From NCBI GenBank assembly GCA_012845835.1, contig JABAKD010000018.1, positions 9,587,759 to 9,651,758 on the forward strand: DNA of 64,000 nucleotides, in the 5' to 3' direction. This DNA comes from Undaria pinnatifida. Its lineage: Eukaryota > Sar > Phaeophyceae > Laminariales > Alariaceae. Within the stretch, counting starts at the first letter, position 1. Each line of letters opens with the position of its first letter. The notes beneath the pieces were generated by a model. The model made no database searches, was not told where the DNA came from, and saw only the letters and a program-made list of their open reading frames with translations. The position numbers and the translations under genes are program-made. Below are positions 1-10,815 of this stretch, one piece after another.

Positions 1-689
1 TGTTTCTGTACCGAATGTTTTTTCCTGTTGATACTTACTTTCACTCTGTTTTATCCATATTGCTAGGTATTTCGATATCGAGTTTTTATGTGTCACGTAC
101 GAAGCTACACGGATCACCCTCACCGCCCACACTGACGGTGGGTTGAGGGTCATTCCAAGTGTACATGAAGTAGTAGCTGGTATCGTGTTGATTTGTGAAG
201 CCTACGACTCGAGGGGGGGGGAATGACGATTGTAACATTTTATGACGAGTACGGCATCTCTCGACCGTGCCTAGCAAACTGGGCAGCTGCCCTGGGGAAT
301 GATGAGCATGAGTATTGTGTTTTCTGCCATGTCATACTTAGTATCATAATTAGTATCATATCATAATCCTACTTTGTGGCGATGTTTAGGGGTGGTCTAC
401 GTTGAACTTGATCCTGCACATTGTACAATGGCGAACACAATAACAGTAGTATCATCTGTGTAGTAATATGTACCATAATATGCTGTACCAGTAGTATATA
501 CCACCTATAGTAGTACTATGGTAGTAGTACACAACTCACAAGAGTCTGGACGACACCCGCCGCGCTTGTTCGTCCCGCACCATGACCGCACTTGATTCAG
601 CCCTTCGTGCACTGCCAAAATAATACCAGGTAGAGAACGTATGGTGGAATGCTCGATTTTTATCCTTGTATTTGCTGCTGCAGTTGTTT

Positions 690-870
690 CCTCGCTAATT
701 TTGCTTCGAAAAACATCGCACACATTTTTGCTGCGAATCATTCCGCATACATACGAACGAATTTTGCTGCCAAAAAATATCGCACACGAACTTTGCTGCA
801 AAAATGATCGCCCACATTATTTTGCTACGGAACACCAGTTTAGCTGCAAACATTGTCGCGCACTCATTCC
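690..870. repeat. Degenerate ~30-bp tandem repeat
   Basis: About six units share TTTTGCTGC followed by an A-rich stretch and TCGCACACA (starts near 698, 725, 761, 791, 820 and 838). Spacing varies from about 18 to 36 bp. Confidence 0.6.
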
Positions 871-1617
871 ACGTAATGTTTTCCAAGCAAAAAGTGCGTG
901 CAGATTTATCCCTTTAGAGCTGACTTGCATACAGGTACACCCACGCTGTTTTTGAGACGAATTGCTTCGAATAATAATGTGACACCATTTTTTGCGTTAT
1001 GTGGAAAGACACGTTGTGTTTCAAGTTATTTTTTTGGGAAAAGTCCACAGCAGCAGCAGGGCTGTCAGTCGGCGAGACTGAATAAATGAAGCGCAAACTG
1101 GTTAATAGTCGAAATTCGATGCAAATCGACGAGCATACAAAGATGAAGAGTGGGAATGCTGAAACCTAGGGGTTGGTTCACGTTTAAACCCCGAAATGCT
1201 CTTCCCCATGAACGCCGCTCGCATTATCTAGTCAAAGGGTAGGATACTTGGTATCCTATGACCCCCATTTGAAGAGGGTGGCATGGCGACTTTTTTTTAA
1301 CGGCCTCGGGCTGTATCTAGGAGCGAAACTCGAATCGACCAATGACAGGCCTTCAATTTTTTCCATAATTTATTCAACTTTTTCCAAGCGGGAGCAAAAT
1401 ACAAAAAAATGCGCCGCATTTTGCACACACCGGTTGGAGGTAACTCCAAGGCATATATCTGTAGAAAAATTCGCGCAAAAAAAAACGAATCTCTGACCTG
1501 CCTATGTTCAACGTTGTCAAGTAGAATCTAGCAAAAGACCTTGATCCTTCACTAAAATCAAGTAATTTCAAGGGCATTGTAGTGTCTTTCTTATTTTTAC
1601 GCACAAACGTTCAAATA

Positions 1618-1922
1618 AATGTCCACGCCGTTTTTGAGAGATAGACCATGAACTTTTGCACGTGTTTTACATGCCCATCTCGATGCCTGACCTCCGTTTT
1701 TTTTTTTCTTTTTTTTTTCGCCGTAAATGTTGGGTCTCCTTAAGGTGGTCCACATTTTTCAATGACCTCAGCTGACGAAAAAACAGGCGAAAAAGAATAA
1801 GAAAAAAAAAAGACAACAGGCGAAGTCTTTGCAAGGCTAAGGGCACATAAAAGAAGACATGCATGGAATGTGCAAAAATTCACGGTCTGAATCGAAAAAA
1901 CGGCGTGGACATTCGCCGGGGA
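1618..1922. repeat. Foldback element, ~300 bp
   Basis: Left arm 1618-1675 and right arm about 1858-1922 are inverted copies (TGTCCACGCCGTTTTT, then AGACC.TGAA.TTTTGCAC). Inside, T-rich TTTTTTCGCC and A-rich GGCGAAAAAG form a second inverted pair. This looks like a MITE-type hairpin. Confidence 0.65.
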
Positions 1923-2339
1923 GTACATTTCTTGGTTTTTACTTAAACCAGCCTATACGCGCGATAAAAATGAAGGAGACCACCGGGGAGGAGGATGAGG
2001 GAAGACATCTGTGATCACAGCTTGTCCAGAAGGTCGTGAGGGAGAAGATCTCTGCGGGTTGAGCTGGAGAATAAAAGCGATGATTGGAAAAAAAAAAAAA
2101 GTCTGACCAATGACGCGTGCTATGGTAATAGAGGTACTTCGAAGTATCAATGTATACCATTTTTTGGCTAACAACCTATTTTCTGAACGACGGTCCCGAC
2201 TCCTTATCCAAAATAAAGGACGACATGAATGTTATTATTCTTGTTTTGCAGTATTATATAATATAGTTTTGGAATGTTATAACACTATGAATATGCCATG
2301 GGTCAGTTCATCGGGTTGCACTTTCAGCTTACGTACGTA

Positions 2340-2714
2340 CTCAAAATCAGTTTGGGGTACCTTAAGGTATTACCTTTACCTTAGGGTATTTCCTTTACCT
2401 TAATTAAGGTGTTCCCTTTACCTTAAGGTGATGCCTTAAGGTATCACCTTTACCTTACGGTATTACCTTAAGGTAATACCTTCACCTTACGGTATGACCT
2501 TTACCTCTTGAGGTATTACCTTTACCTTGGGGTATTACCTTAAGGTATTACCTTTACGTTAAGGTGATACCTCAAGGTATTACCTTTACCTTGAGGTATT
2601 ACCTTTACCTCTTGAGGTATTACCTTTACCTCTTGAGGTATTACCTTTACCTTACGGTATGACCTTTACCTCTTAAGGTATTACCTTTACCTAAAGGTAT
2701 TACCTTTACCTTAG
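2340..2714. repeat. ACCTTAAGGT-rich palindromic minisatellite
   Basis: Dozens of TACCTTTACCTTAAGGTATT variants with a period of about 17-25 bp; the core ACCTTAAGGT is self-complementary. It resumes after the TRIM element at about 3733-3800, so the element splits it. Confidence 0.85.
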
Positions 2715-2988
2715 TGTTAAATTAAAGGTGGGAGACACAGAGTGCCCCCTGCAGGTCTGCCAATTGAGCAGGTCCTCGGAGAGTACTCACTTTCGTTCCT
2801 TCGTAGAGATGTAGCTTTATTCGTTTCCACCAGAGCCCGGGATAGCTTCTGAGATCGGAGGCACGTGTCGCCGATCTAATTTCTAACTTCCCCGAATATA
2901 AACCGCCAACCTTATCATACGAAACCCATCCAAATGATATCAAATTCGGATAGGATACCTACAGGCCTTTCGAGGCCGTATCTTAACA
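2715..2988 (-). repeat. LTR copy 1 of TRIM-like element
   Basis: 274 bp with TGTTAA/TTAACA ends. The short minus-strand frame inside it recurs in copy 2 because the LTRs are alike, not because it is a gene. Confidence 0.75.
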
Positions 2989-3454
2989 CTAGCCCACCCT
3001 GATGAGTCGCATATGCAGAAATATGGGAGATTCGGGGAAATTCCGGTTCTACGAACTAGACCATGAGTCGAAGATGCGGCTCCTCAAAACCCACTCCCAC
3101 ACCTCTAGCCGTCTGGCTATGGAGCCAGGAACACGTGATAGCCCACGACGAGGACCCCGACCTTGTCTTTTGGCCGAACCCCGGAGGAAGGGTTGGCAAA
3201 ACGAAACCGGGGGAAATGTCGCGACAGTCGCGACCGCGGGGACCGCAACCGTGGGGGTGGCGGCAAAAATGGTGGGGGTGGCGACCACCACCACCGCCGC
3301 GGGGGTGACAACGCATCGGGTGCTGGTGTGCCTGAGGGCGCCACCGAGGGGGCAACTTTGGTCCAACAACCGGGACAGTTGGCCGCAGCTCTGGCGGAGG
3401 AATGGCGCGAGAGGACGTTCAGCGTGGGACGGCCGTCCTGCCGTCGACGCCACA

Positions 3455-3723
3455 TGTTAAATTAAAGGTGGGGGACACAGAGTGCCCCCTGCAGGTCTGC
3501 CAATTGAGCAGGTCCTCGGAGAGTACTCACTTTCGTTCCTTCGTAGAGATGTAGCTTTATTCGTTTCCACCAGAGCCCGGGATAGCTTCTGAGATCGGAG
3601 GCACGTGCCTCCGATCTAATTCCTAACTTCCCCGAATATAAACGGCCAACCTTATCATACGAAACCCATCCAAATGATATCAAATTCGGATACCTACAGG
3701 CCTTTCGAGGCCGTATCTTGACA
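3455..3723 (-). repeat. LTR copy 2 of TRIM-like element
   Basis: 269 bp. It lacks a 5-bp repeat present in copy 1 (near GGATAGGATA) and ends TTGACA. Confidence 0.75.
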
Positions 3724-3800
3724 TTAAATTATTGCCTTTACCTTACGGTATGACCTTTTCCTTGAGGTACACTAGCTTTACCTTAAGGTATTAGCTTTAC

Positions 3801-4835
3801 TATATTATACTGTATTAATAGTACAGCTCCCGTGAGTAGTGTTAGAAAAAAAATGTGCGTACATATGTGCCTATTAGTAATAGCCAACCGTTTTCCGGAG
3901 GTGCCGACGACCACCTCATTGGGGTTCCTTATTTTGTTAGGAATGCGTGTAAAAAGCGGATTACAGTTTTCTCCGCCAACAGCTGCGGATATTGATGGGT
4001 GGCTCCCACAAGGTCGCGACTTCTTCTGATCGGATGGCGTACGGTTAACGCACACACTCTGAGCAATAAAAGGTGATTTCAAAAAATTGTGGATCATTCT
4101 AGAAACCAACACGAAAAATGTTAAATTGAACGTAAAAATGCAGCTCAAATTGGCCAACCGACTTGTTTTGAACAAAAATCAGTCGGCTTTGCCGCCAATC
4201 GATTAGTCATTAATCGCGAAATCCTACCGGTTTACTGCCCTAGAAATGTGACTTTTTCAAAGGTGATTTTGGCAGGCGTCGGGTGTGCATTGAGAGGGTG
4301 ACAACCGGCAACAACCGCTCGATCTTAGAATAGAAAGAAAAAAAAATCGAGACAGGGCATTAGATTCCCTCAATCCTGGCTAACACGTCTGATTGAGGGC
4401 GTTCCATCTTTCAAGGCGTCGATATAATAGCTCTAGGGGTATTCGTAACCCTTGTGATCACGAGACTGAGCGAGATCGTCTCATCTTTCAAGTCATTTTA
4501 TAATGTGAATGCCATAATATTCCAATACATGCTTGTAATTTTGGTGATCACGACTCGCGGCTGAGTGAAGTGGAGTCCTGATCCAAGTCGTCGTCGTATT
4601 GTGTGAACACGATATTTCAGAAGTTAATCGCAATGAACCGAATGCACATAGCACGGACCATACGATGATGTACAGAAGCACCATACCATCCCATTCCATA
4701 CCACACCATACCATACCGTACCACAAACGAACGTCGCCTCAGTACCACACCACGAAAAATATACCAAAACATCCACAAAACACAAAACTGCTTGCAATAT
4801 CTGGCGGAGTCACGGCACACATATGGTACACACAT
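3801..4835. other. No gene seen; CCATA microsatellite
   Basis: No supported coding. A degenerate CCATA run lies at about 4679-4730. Confidence 0.5.
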
Positions 4836-4839
4836 ACTA

Positions 4840-6200
4840 CACCTGTTACTATACGTACGTACACGCACGCCGGTCGTATCGGAATATGCTCACCTACCAA
4901 CTCACCATACCCTACGCCTGGTAAAACATAACACACGTCAACAACAAACAGCGCAAGACACGAAGCGGGTGCTGGGCAATCCCTGCCTACGGCATTTGTT
5001 GGAACACGCTCTCAACAACGAGTACAATTACAAAACAGGCAATCCGGAGGGGAAAACATCAACACTAAAGGAATAATACTTTTTTGCAGCCCACACAACA
5101 CGCGCTTACAACACAAAAAAATATCGGTCTATCGCAATGACTTCCTCGCTCTCCTCTTACCCCACCCCCCCCTCACCCCACTCTCTACGCTCCCCGTTCC
5201 TTTGTGCTGATCGCAGTCTAGCCGCCACAAGACCTGCACAAATCATGGCTCCTTTTGCGCCAGGTCGTAGTCACCGGACCATTCACTGCTGCTGCCAGCG
5301 CCTTGCAAAAATATCATCCCACCGCACACTGTCAACTAAACACCGTCTTGTACAAGGTCACGCAAAGCTCTCAGTCACCACCACCACCAGAACCACTGCC
5401 CAGCATCCTCGCTATCACCTCCACCGTCCTGGCATTTATCACTGCCGCCGTCATCGATACCAAAATCGTGATCGATCGCAATCGATATCAACATCGCGAT
5501 ACATCTCCATCACTATCAGCATCATGATATATCTTCGGCACTATCAACATCACGACATATTTCGCTATCGACACCACGATCGTCATCCCCAATCATGACC
5601 ATTACCATCAGCTTGAGTCACACGACCACACACTGCAAGCCGATAACATGTCAAAGTGCCGGGGGCCTTACTCTACCGCTGTCTACAAAATAAGCACCGG
5701 TAGTAGCAGCAGCAGCAGCGGCAGCCATAGCTTCAGGCCCAGTAGCGTGCCCTTCCCAGGAGCCATTTCAAAGGCAACGATTCCATACGCGCCCAACACT
5801 GCAGCTATGGCGGCACATGTAGCACAAACACGGCGGTCATATCGGAACATACCCGTCGACAAGAATCACCACACCTCATGCCTGGCAAACACAACATCAC
5901 GTCAACAAAAAAACGCCAAGACACGGATTAGGTACTGGGGTAAGTCTGAGTAGACGGTATCTGTCTGAACATCACGCGACAACAGCGATCACGACAATGA
6001 ATCGGGAAGGAAAATATCAACGCCGAAGAAAGAATAAATTTCGCAAACGGCACAACACGCGCATACAACACAATAATATCCGTCGAACGCAACGACCCGG
6101 TCGCTCTCCCTTGCGCCCATCTCCCCCCAACCACCCTTCGCTACCCCTACCCAGCACAACTTTTTCATGGCTACTAGTGCCATCATCACGACCTGCGGTG
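4840..6200. repeat. Diverged direct duplication of about 1 kb
   Basis: Blocks near 4870-5290 recur in order near 5830-6190. Shared landmarks are CGGTCGTATCGGAA, GCCTGGTAAAACA/GCCTGGCAAACA, CAACAC.AA.G.AATAA and CACAACACGCGC.TACAACAC. The plus-strand reading frames across it are not conserved, so I call no gene. Confidence 0.6.
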
Positions 6201-7010
6201 CTTCCAACACCATAATTATTATCACCAATTGTGACCATCTCCACAGAGCGCCGCCAGCTTCTCTAAGCTGGGCTAAAACCGCCAAGAAAGCATGGTGCTG
6301 TGCCACCTCCGAGTTAGCATTGGCATGTTCCTCACGGAGGCCGCGGCCAGGGTCTACTAGCCTTTCACCCAGAGCTCGCCGAAGGCCCTCCAATGGGTCG
6401 GTCGTGACATCTTCTGCAGCCGCGCCTTCACCAGAGAAGCGATAGACGTCCATCAGCATCACCTCCGGTGCTCTCAGCGTCCTCCTCATGGCTGAACCTA
6501 TAGCTGAGCGAGTCCAAGGTGCGATCACCGGCAACGCCCCCATCAGCGTCCAACACTGCAGCTGTGGCAAAAGCTGTAGCATCAGGCCCGGTAGCATGCC
6601 GTTTTAGGCCCTCGATCGCCTACAACGCCCCCATCCGCGTCCAACACCGCAGCTGTGGCAAAAGCTGCATCAGGCCTCGTAGCGTGTCCGTCCTAGGACC
6701 TCGATCATCTGCAACGCTCCCATCCGGGTCCAACACTGCAGCTGTGGCAAAAGCTGTAGCATTACATCCGGTAGCGTGCCGTTCTAGGCCCTCCATTACC
6801 TGCAACGTTCCCGTCCGCGTCTGACACTGCAGCTTTGGCAGAGCTGTAAAGCCAGACCCAGTAGTGCGCCCGCTCCAGCCCCCGTTTCACCGGGGGCGTT
6901 CCCATCAGCGTCCAACACCGCAGCTGTGGCGCAGCTGTAGCATCAGACCTGATAGCGTCGGCCGCGGAAGATTCTCCGGAAAGGTCCAAGAGGTGGGATA
7001 CCGTCGATTC
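6000..7010 (-). pseudogene. Decayed relative of gene X exon 8 tail
   Basis: Minus-strand translation shows SGESSAADAIRSDATAA near 6970 and FSGEGAAAEDV, ALGERLVDP and NSEVAQ between 6300 and 6450, in the order of gene X SRASPAADAASPDSTATAAS, FSGNGTAADDA, ALGEGLIEP and DSEVAR. The DNA also matches locally (GCTGAACCTATAG in both). The stretch between has been expanded into five units of about 90 bp and carries frameshifts and stops. It could instead be a poorly kept 3' exon of gene Y. Confidence 0.55.
6532..6985. repeat. Five tandem units of about 90 bp
   Basis: Units start at 6532, 6623, 6713, 6803 and about 6894 with CAACG..CCCATC.GCGTC. Spacing is 91, 90, 90 and 91 bp. A sixth, single unit lies at about 5725-5815. 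The 90-bp size equals 30 codons, as if amplified while coding. Confidence 0.8.
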
Positions 7011-7855
7011 GACCCTATTAAAGTCGCAGGCAGTGCTTGATCGGGTCGTCAAAACATTCATCCGCGGGGGACTTGAGGCCCGCCGCAGAGTCCAGGCCGT
7101 CATACTTCCTTCACCTCCACGCCACCCCCCTCCCATTTCCTCCATCGGATGTCCAACAACTCGAGGAATCCTCGGTCGAATGCAGGCCCGTAGCTCGTTA
7201 TACACAGCCCCGACGAGACGCATAGCGCGTCATCCACCCCCCTCCCGACCTACACGCCTGCTTCCTTTCCTACGTCCTTACAATCCCCACAGCTAACATC
7301 CTCGTGTTCCCCAACCACACACCCCCCTGCCATGCATGAAAAGAGTACACACACACCCTCCTCCTGCAGCCCCTACCCCCATCCTCGCTCCCCATCGTGC
7401 GAGCTCAGGAGAGGCGTTCATGCTATCGGAGGCAGCCGAACCCCCCATTCCATTGGTATCTTCCTCCCCAAACCAACTTCTGCAAGTATCTCTAAAACTT
7501 CCTCCCCCCTACCCACTGACCCCCCCCCCCCCCCCCCCCCCCTCCCCTCTTCAGCATCTCCTCAAAATGTTGGTCGTCTGGTGTGACATCACCAGCACCA
7601 CGGCCACCACCACCACTGCATCCCCCTGGCGGCGCGTACGCAGCTGCCCAAAGGCCTAGGTAGGGACCCTCCGTTTCCTCCTCTGCCGCCACGCCGGACG
7701 CCGACCTCAAAAACACATGCTCCCTATCATCCGGCAACATCTCCTCCGGTCGCTGCCGCCATCCCTGCCGCCACTGCCGCCATCGCATTCTCCTCTGACA
7801 GCGGTCTAGCGTAGCGTAAGCAGACGCGGGGGAAAGGCAGCCGTCCCCGGTGGCA
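7010..7855. other. C-rich spacer with C23 run
   Basis: Holds a run of about 23 C at 7520-7542 and Pro/Ser-type low complexity. Minus-strand fragments such as SASGVAAEEETEGP may be coding but I could not place exon borders. Confidence 0.4.
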
Positions 7856-7859
7856 GTGA

Positions 7860-8055
7860 CAGCGTGCTCCTTAAGTCGAAACTGTTCCAGCCCATCCCGA
7901 CTCCATCGTCCAGCGGGAACGAGTCTTCGTCGTCGGACTCCACGCAACCGTCCCCTCCCGCCATGGCCTCCAAGAACTCACGGCCTGACGTTATTCCCCG
8001 TCGGCCCCCCTCTTGTCCTCCCGGGGCGGAGAAGTCATCTGCACCTGCCCCCCCC
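7860..8055 (-). CDS. Probable acidic coding segment (gene Y exon e?)
   Basis: Open minus-strand frame with codon choice like the neighbours: REFLEAMAGGDGCVESDDED, then SFPLDDGVGMGWNSFDL. An acceptor (GGGCAG|GTGCAG) is possible near 8045. I see no clear donor. The reading shifts frame further down (PEEMLPDDREHVFL at about 7710-7755), so either an intron or decay lies here. Confidence 0.35.
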
Positions 8056-8238
8056 CACCGCCCCCCAAGCCGTCCCCGCCTCACTACTTGCGCCTTCTTC
8101 GGTATGACCATTCTCTGCCGCCCCCGTCGCCACCGCCTCCGCCGCCACCACCGCCACCGCCACCTGCGCCCTCTGGGGCGACTCGGCAACATCAGCCGCC
8201 GAAGGACGACATCGAAGAGGGGGAGGCACATAATCTAC

Positions 8239-8362
8239 CCGGACCGTAGAGTAGTTCCATACGCTCCTCGAACGCTATGTCTTCCTTCCTATAACATTCT
8301 TTCCGTTCCGCCTGCGTCGTCAAAAACCGTAGTGTAGCCTTTATCAGTTTATCGAAGTAGGA
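8239..8362 (-). CDS. Probable gene Y exon d
   Basis: The acceptor TTCCCCTGAG|TCC follows a pyrimidine tract; an alternative start lies up to about 40 bp further upstream. The donor is CCGG|GTAGAT. Encodes SYFDKLIKATLRFLTTQAER and KEDIAFEERMELLYGP. Its phase does not fit exon c, so at least one exon between 8.4 and 10.5 kb would be missing. Confidence 0.5.
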
Positions 8363-8610
8363 CTCAGGGGAAAAGGGGTGGGGGTCGACGGCGACTGCTT
8401 TGATCTCCGCGGATTAAGAGAAAGGGGCGGTGGATGGGGGGGGGTGAAGTGTGCTCCGTCATGTCACAAGGTCTCCCAGAGTCGGTGGTAGAAGTCAGTC
8501 CCGGGTCATCGTCGCCTCCTTCATCCTACCGGCAAAAAAATACCACGTACCTGGTAAGCTCATATATTGTGTGCCCGAATTCCGAAGTTAATTATGTAGA
8601 CTATATTACC

Positions 8611-8895
8611 CGGTCGCCCCGGTGGTCTAGTGGTTACCCTCGAATACTACTAATACTAGCATTGGTACCTGAGTTCGATTCCCACCGTGGTGAGATTTTG
8701 AATTTATTTGCAAGAGTGCGACAAAAAAGGATCAACTGCTGAGAACGCCTAGCAGAGTGGAGTATACGGCATAATTCCACGCAAGTCGACATGGGAATAA
8801 ATGCTCAAGTCTTCTCGCGACAAGAATGAAAGCACGTACCGTAATGGGGAGGGGGGAATAGGGCCCGCTGTGTGATCCCGGATCTGAGTTACTAC
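8611..8895 (+). mobile_element. tRNA-derived SINE-like element, copy 1
   Basis: The head carries a pol III A-box-like GGTGGTCTAGTGGTTACCC and a B-box-like GAGTTCGATTCCC. The tail has GCACGTACCGTAATGGGGAG and GGATCTGAGTT. It shares head and tail order with copies at 38.4 and 57.3 kb. Confidence 0.75.
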
Positions 8896-9945
8896 TGAGA
8901 GGGAGCGCGAGAGCAACGCGAGGAGAATAAATTGGACGAAAAAGAAAAAGAAAAGAAAACGGGCTGGTGCCAGCGAAAGCCGCAAGACTTCATCTTCGGG
9001 TAATCAAACAACGAAAACAATGCTGAGCGTCTCTACGTTAATCATCATATCCACATGATTGCATTAGCAACGGGAACACACCCGTGAAGAGTTTGTGTTA
9101 ATCGGAGACGTACTTGGCGAAATATGGGCGAATTATTGGGTACTTATATTACGTGGGAAAGCGTTTTGTATGCGGGGGGGGGGACGATAATTTAGACGTA
9201 AATAGCATAGCACTATTACCCCTTGACGAACGGGGTCAAGGCGAGACGGACGTGCCTCGACGGCAAAAGACTGGGAAACCAAGGAAAAATCCTCGTTTTT
9301 TGACATAAACAACTCTCCATATTATTTAAAACCTGTCGTTTCCTTGTTGCGATTTTTTTTTCCGACGTTTTTTAGCGTTCAGACAGATGTACAGCAGCAA
9401 TTTCCCTAAAATAAAACAATCACGTGTAGCATACCACTCAATCGGTCGAAGAACTCACAGCTCACGCATTTACGAGCAGGTGGCAGCACAAAAATACGAT
9501 AAAACAGGGGTTTCCACATGGATAATGAGGCGTTATTCTAGCGGTAGTAGGGGACCATCCGTCTCCGTCTAGATGGATGGAAATGCCTTGACGGACGCCC
9601 TTGACTGACTGCCTGCTTGGCGGTTGTCCGTCTCCTGACATATTTGGTTCAGAGAGGTTACTCTGCATACGGGTCCCCGTGAAAGTCTTCATATTAAGTT
9701 GGTGCTCGTGCTTGTTGTCGTCATCGTGCGAATTCATCCTGTAAAAAAACACGGGAGTCGGAGAGGCCATCCTTTGCGCCCGTGTATATAATATGTCTAC
9801 GAATACCCGAGTTTGTCCAAGAATGCAAAGTTTCTGCTGTTGGAAAGCATATGTACAACAGAGAACGATACGGAAAGAGATAGTGCAGGAGCCATGACTA
9901 TAGAGGGATGGGGGCATTTGTTCAAGAGCACAGCAAGAAAAGCCA
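8896..9945. other. No gene seen
   Basis: Mixed sequence with a G10 run at about 9174. The minus-strand frame of 198 codons over 9462-10058 overlaps LINE remains on the other strand and shows no family features. Confidence 0.45.
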
Positions 9946-9949
9946 AAGG

Positions 9950-10320
9950 GAAACAATAAAGCGTAGGACTCACACAGTAGGATACTGTGAAGTATACAAG
10001 GACGAACGGAATGTGTTCCGTGAGAGGAAGAGATGAAGAAATTGGACGAACGTGACATAGAGAAGCTTGGTAGACTAGAGAGAAGCGAGAAAACGATCGC
10101 TATCCTATGAGATAGACGGTGGCCACAGACGGCGAAAAGGAAGGGAAAACAAGATGATCAAACAGTTTTAGGAAAAATATGGGAAAAACTTAATGAGCGT
10201 CCAAATGTTGGAGGTGTTTCTTTTAGGAGTAGGAACGGTGCTCCGCCTCGAACGGGATGCGCGGTCAATGGTCAAATGACTAAGGCAAGCAAAAAATGAG
10301 TACGCCCCCCCCCCTCCCCC
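9950..10320 (+). mobile_element. LINE 3' end remnant, copy 1
   Basis: Plus-strand frames give [28 protein letters not shown] and WWPQTAK fragments with frameshifts. The 3' part has AACGGTGCTCCGCCTCGAA and AATGAGTACG before a C run. It matches the better kept copy at 42.3-43.1 kb. A second tail unit follows at about 10325-10400. Confidence 0.75.
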
Positions 10321-10546
10321 CCCCTACTCCGCCTCGAAGGGGGTGCGTGGCCAATGCTCAAACAGGCTATATTAGACCGAGGCAAGCAAAAACTCAGTAC
10401 TCCTCCCCCTCTCCCAATAAAAACAGCACTAACAACCCCCCCCCGCCCGCCCCTCAGCAGCAACAGAGTACCAAGAAGATAACTGAGAACTTCCCACCCC
10501 CCCCGAGACATGTCAACTTACCTCAAAATATTCCCCGGGCAGTTAC

Positions 10547-10815
10547 CACCCCGGCGCGCGCTTGCGGTTCAGCGTAAAGACGGCGGCGGTGATGTCATCA
10601 AACGCCTCCTTCTTCGACTCGAAAAAACCAGAAGTTTTCCAGTGGGTGCAGAGGAGTTGCGGGGGGTCGGGGTCGCTTTGGCGCTCCTTCCGCCTCGATA
10701 CGTGTTGCTTCAAAAGAATGTCACGTTCTTTAAGCAAGTATGCGTTGGCTTCATTGTAGGCCATGCAGCGGACGGAGTTGACCGCGGCTCGATCCGGGGT
10801 GCGGAAGCCTTCCAC
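10547..10815 (-). CDS. Gene Y exon c
   Basis: The acceptor is AACCCACAG|GTG, next to the TTGGG/CCCAA satellite. Encodes VEGFRTPDRAAVNSVRCMAY, a Lys/Arg-rich helix and KKEAFDDITAAVFTLNRKRA. Confidence 0.65.

Larger units (their letters stand above)
1..2339. other. No gene seen
   Basis: AT-rich sequence with short unrelated frames only. It holds a run of ~30-bp repeats (690-870) and a foldback (1618-1922), described separately. Confidence 0.6.
2715..3723 (-). mobile_element. TRIM-like LTR element
   Basis: Two direct repeats, 2715-2988 (274 bp) and 3455-3723 (269 bp), flank 466 bp. Each starts TGTTAA and ends TTAACA or TTGACA. They differ by a 5-bp duplication and about six substitutions. Read on the minus strand each repeat has TTTATATTCG and then CGAATAAAGC, a plausible promoter and poly(A) signal. 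The inside then begins two bases after the LTR with TGGCGTCGACGG, which starts with TGG as primer-binding sites do. The inside has Gly/Arg-rich frames but no protease, integrase or reverse transcriptase. It sits within the ACCTTAAGGT array. No target duplication is visible. Confidence 0.75.

Noticed and set aside
2722-3683. 73-codon minus frame found twice
   Set aside because: Lies within the LTRs, so its duplication is explained by the element.
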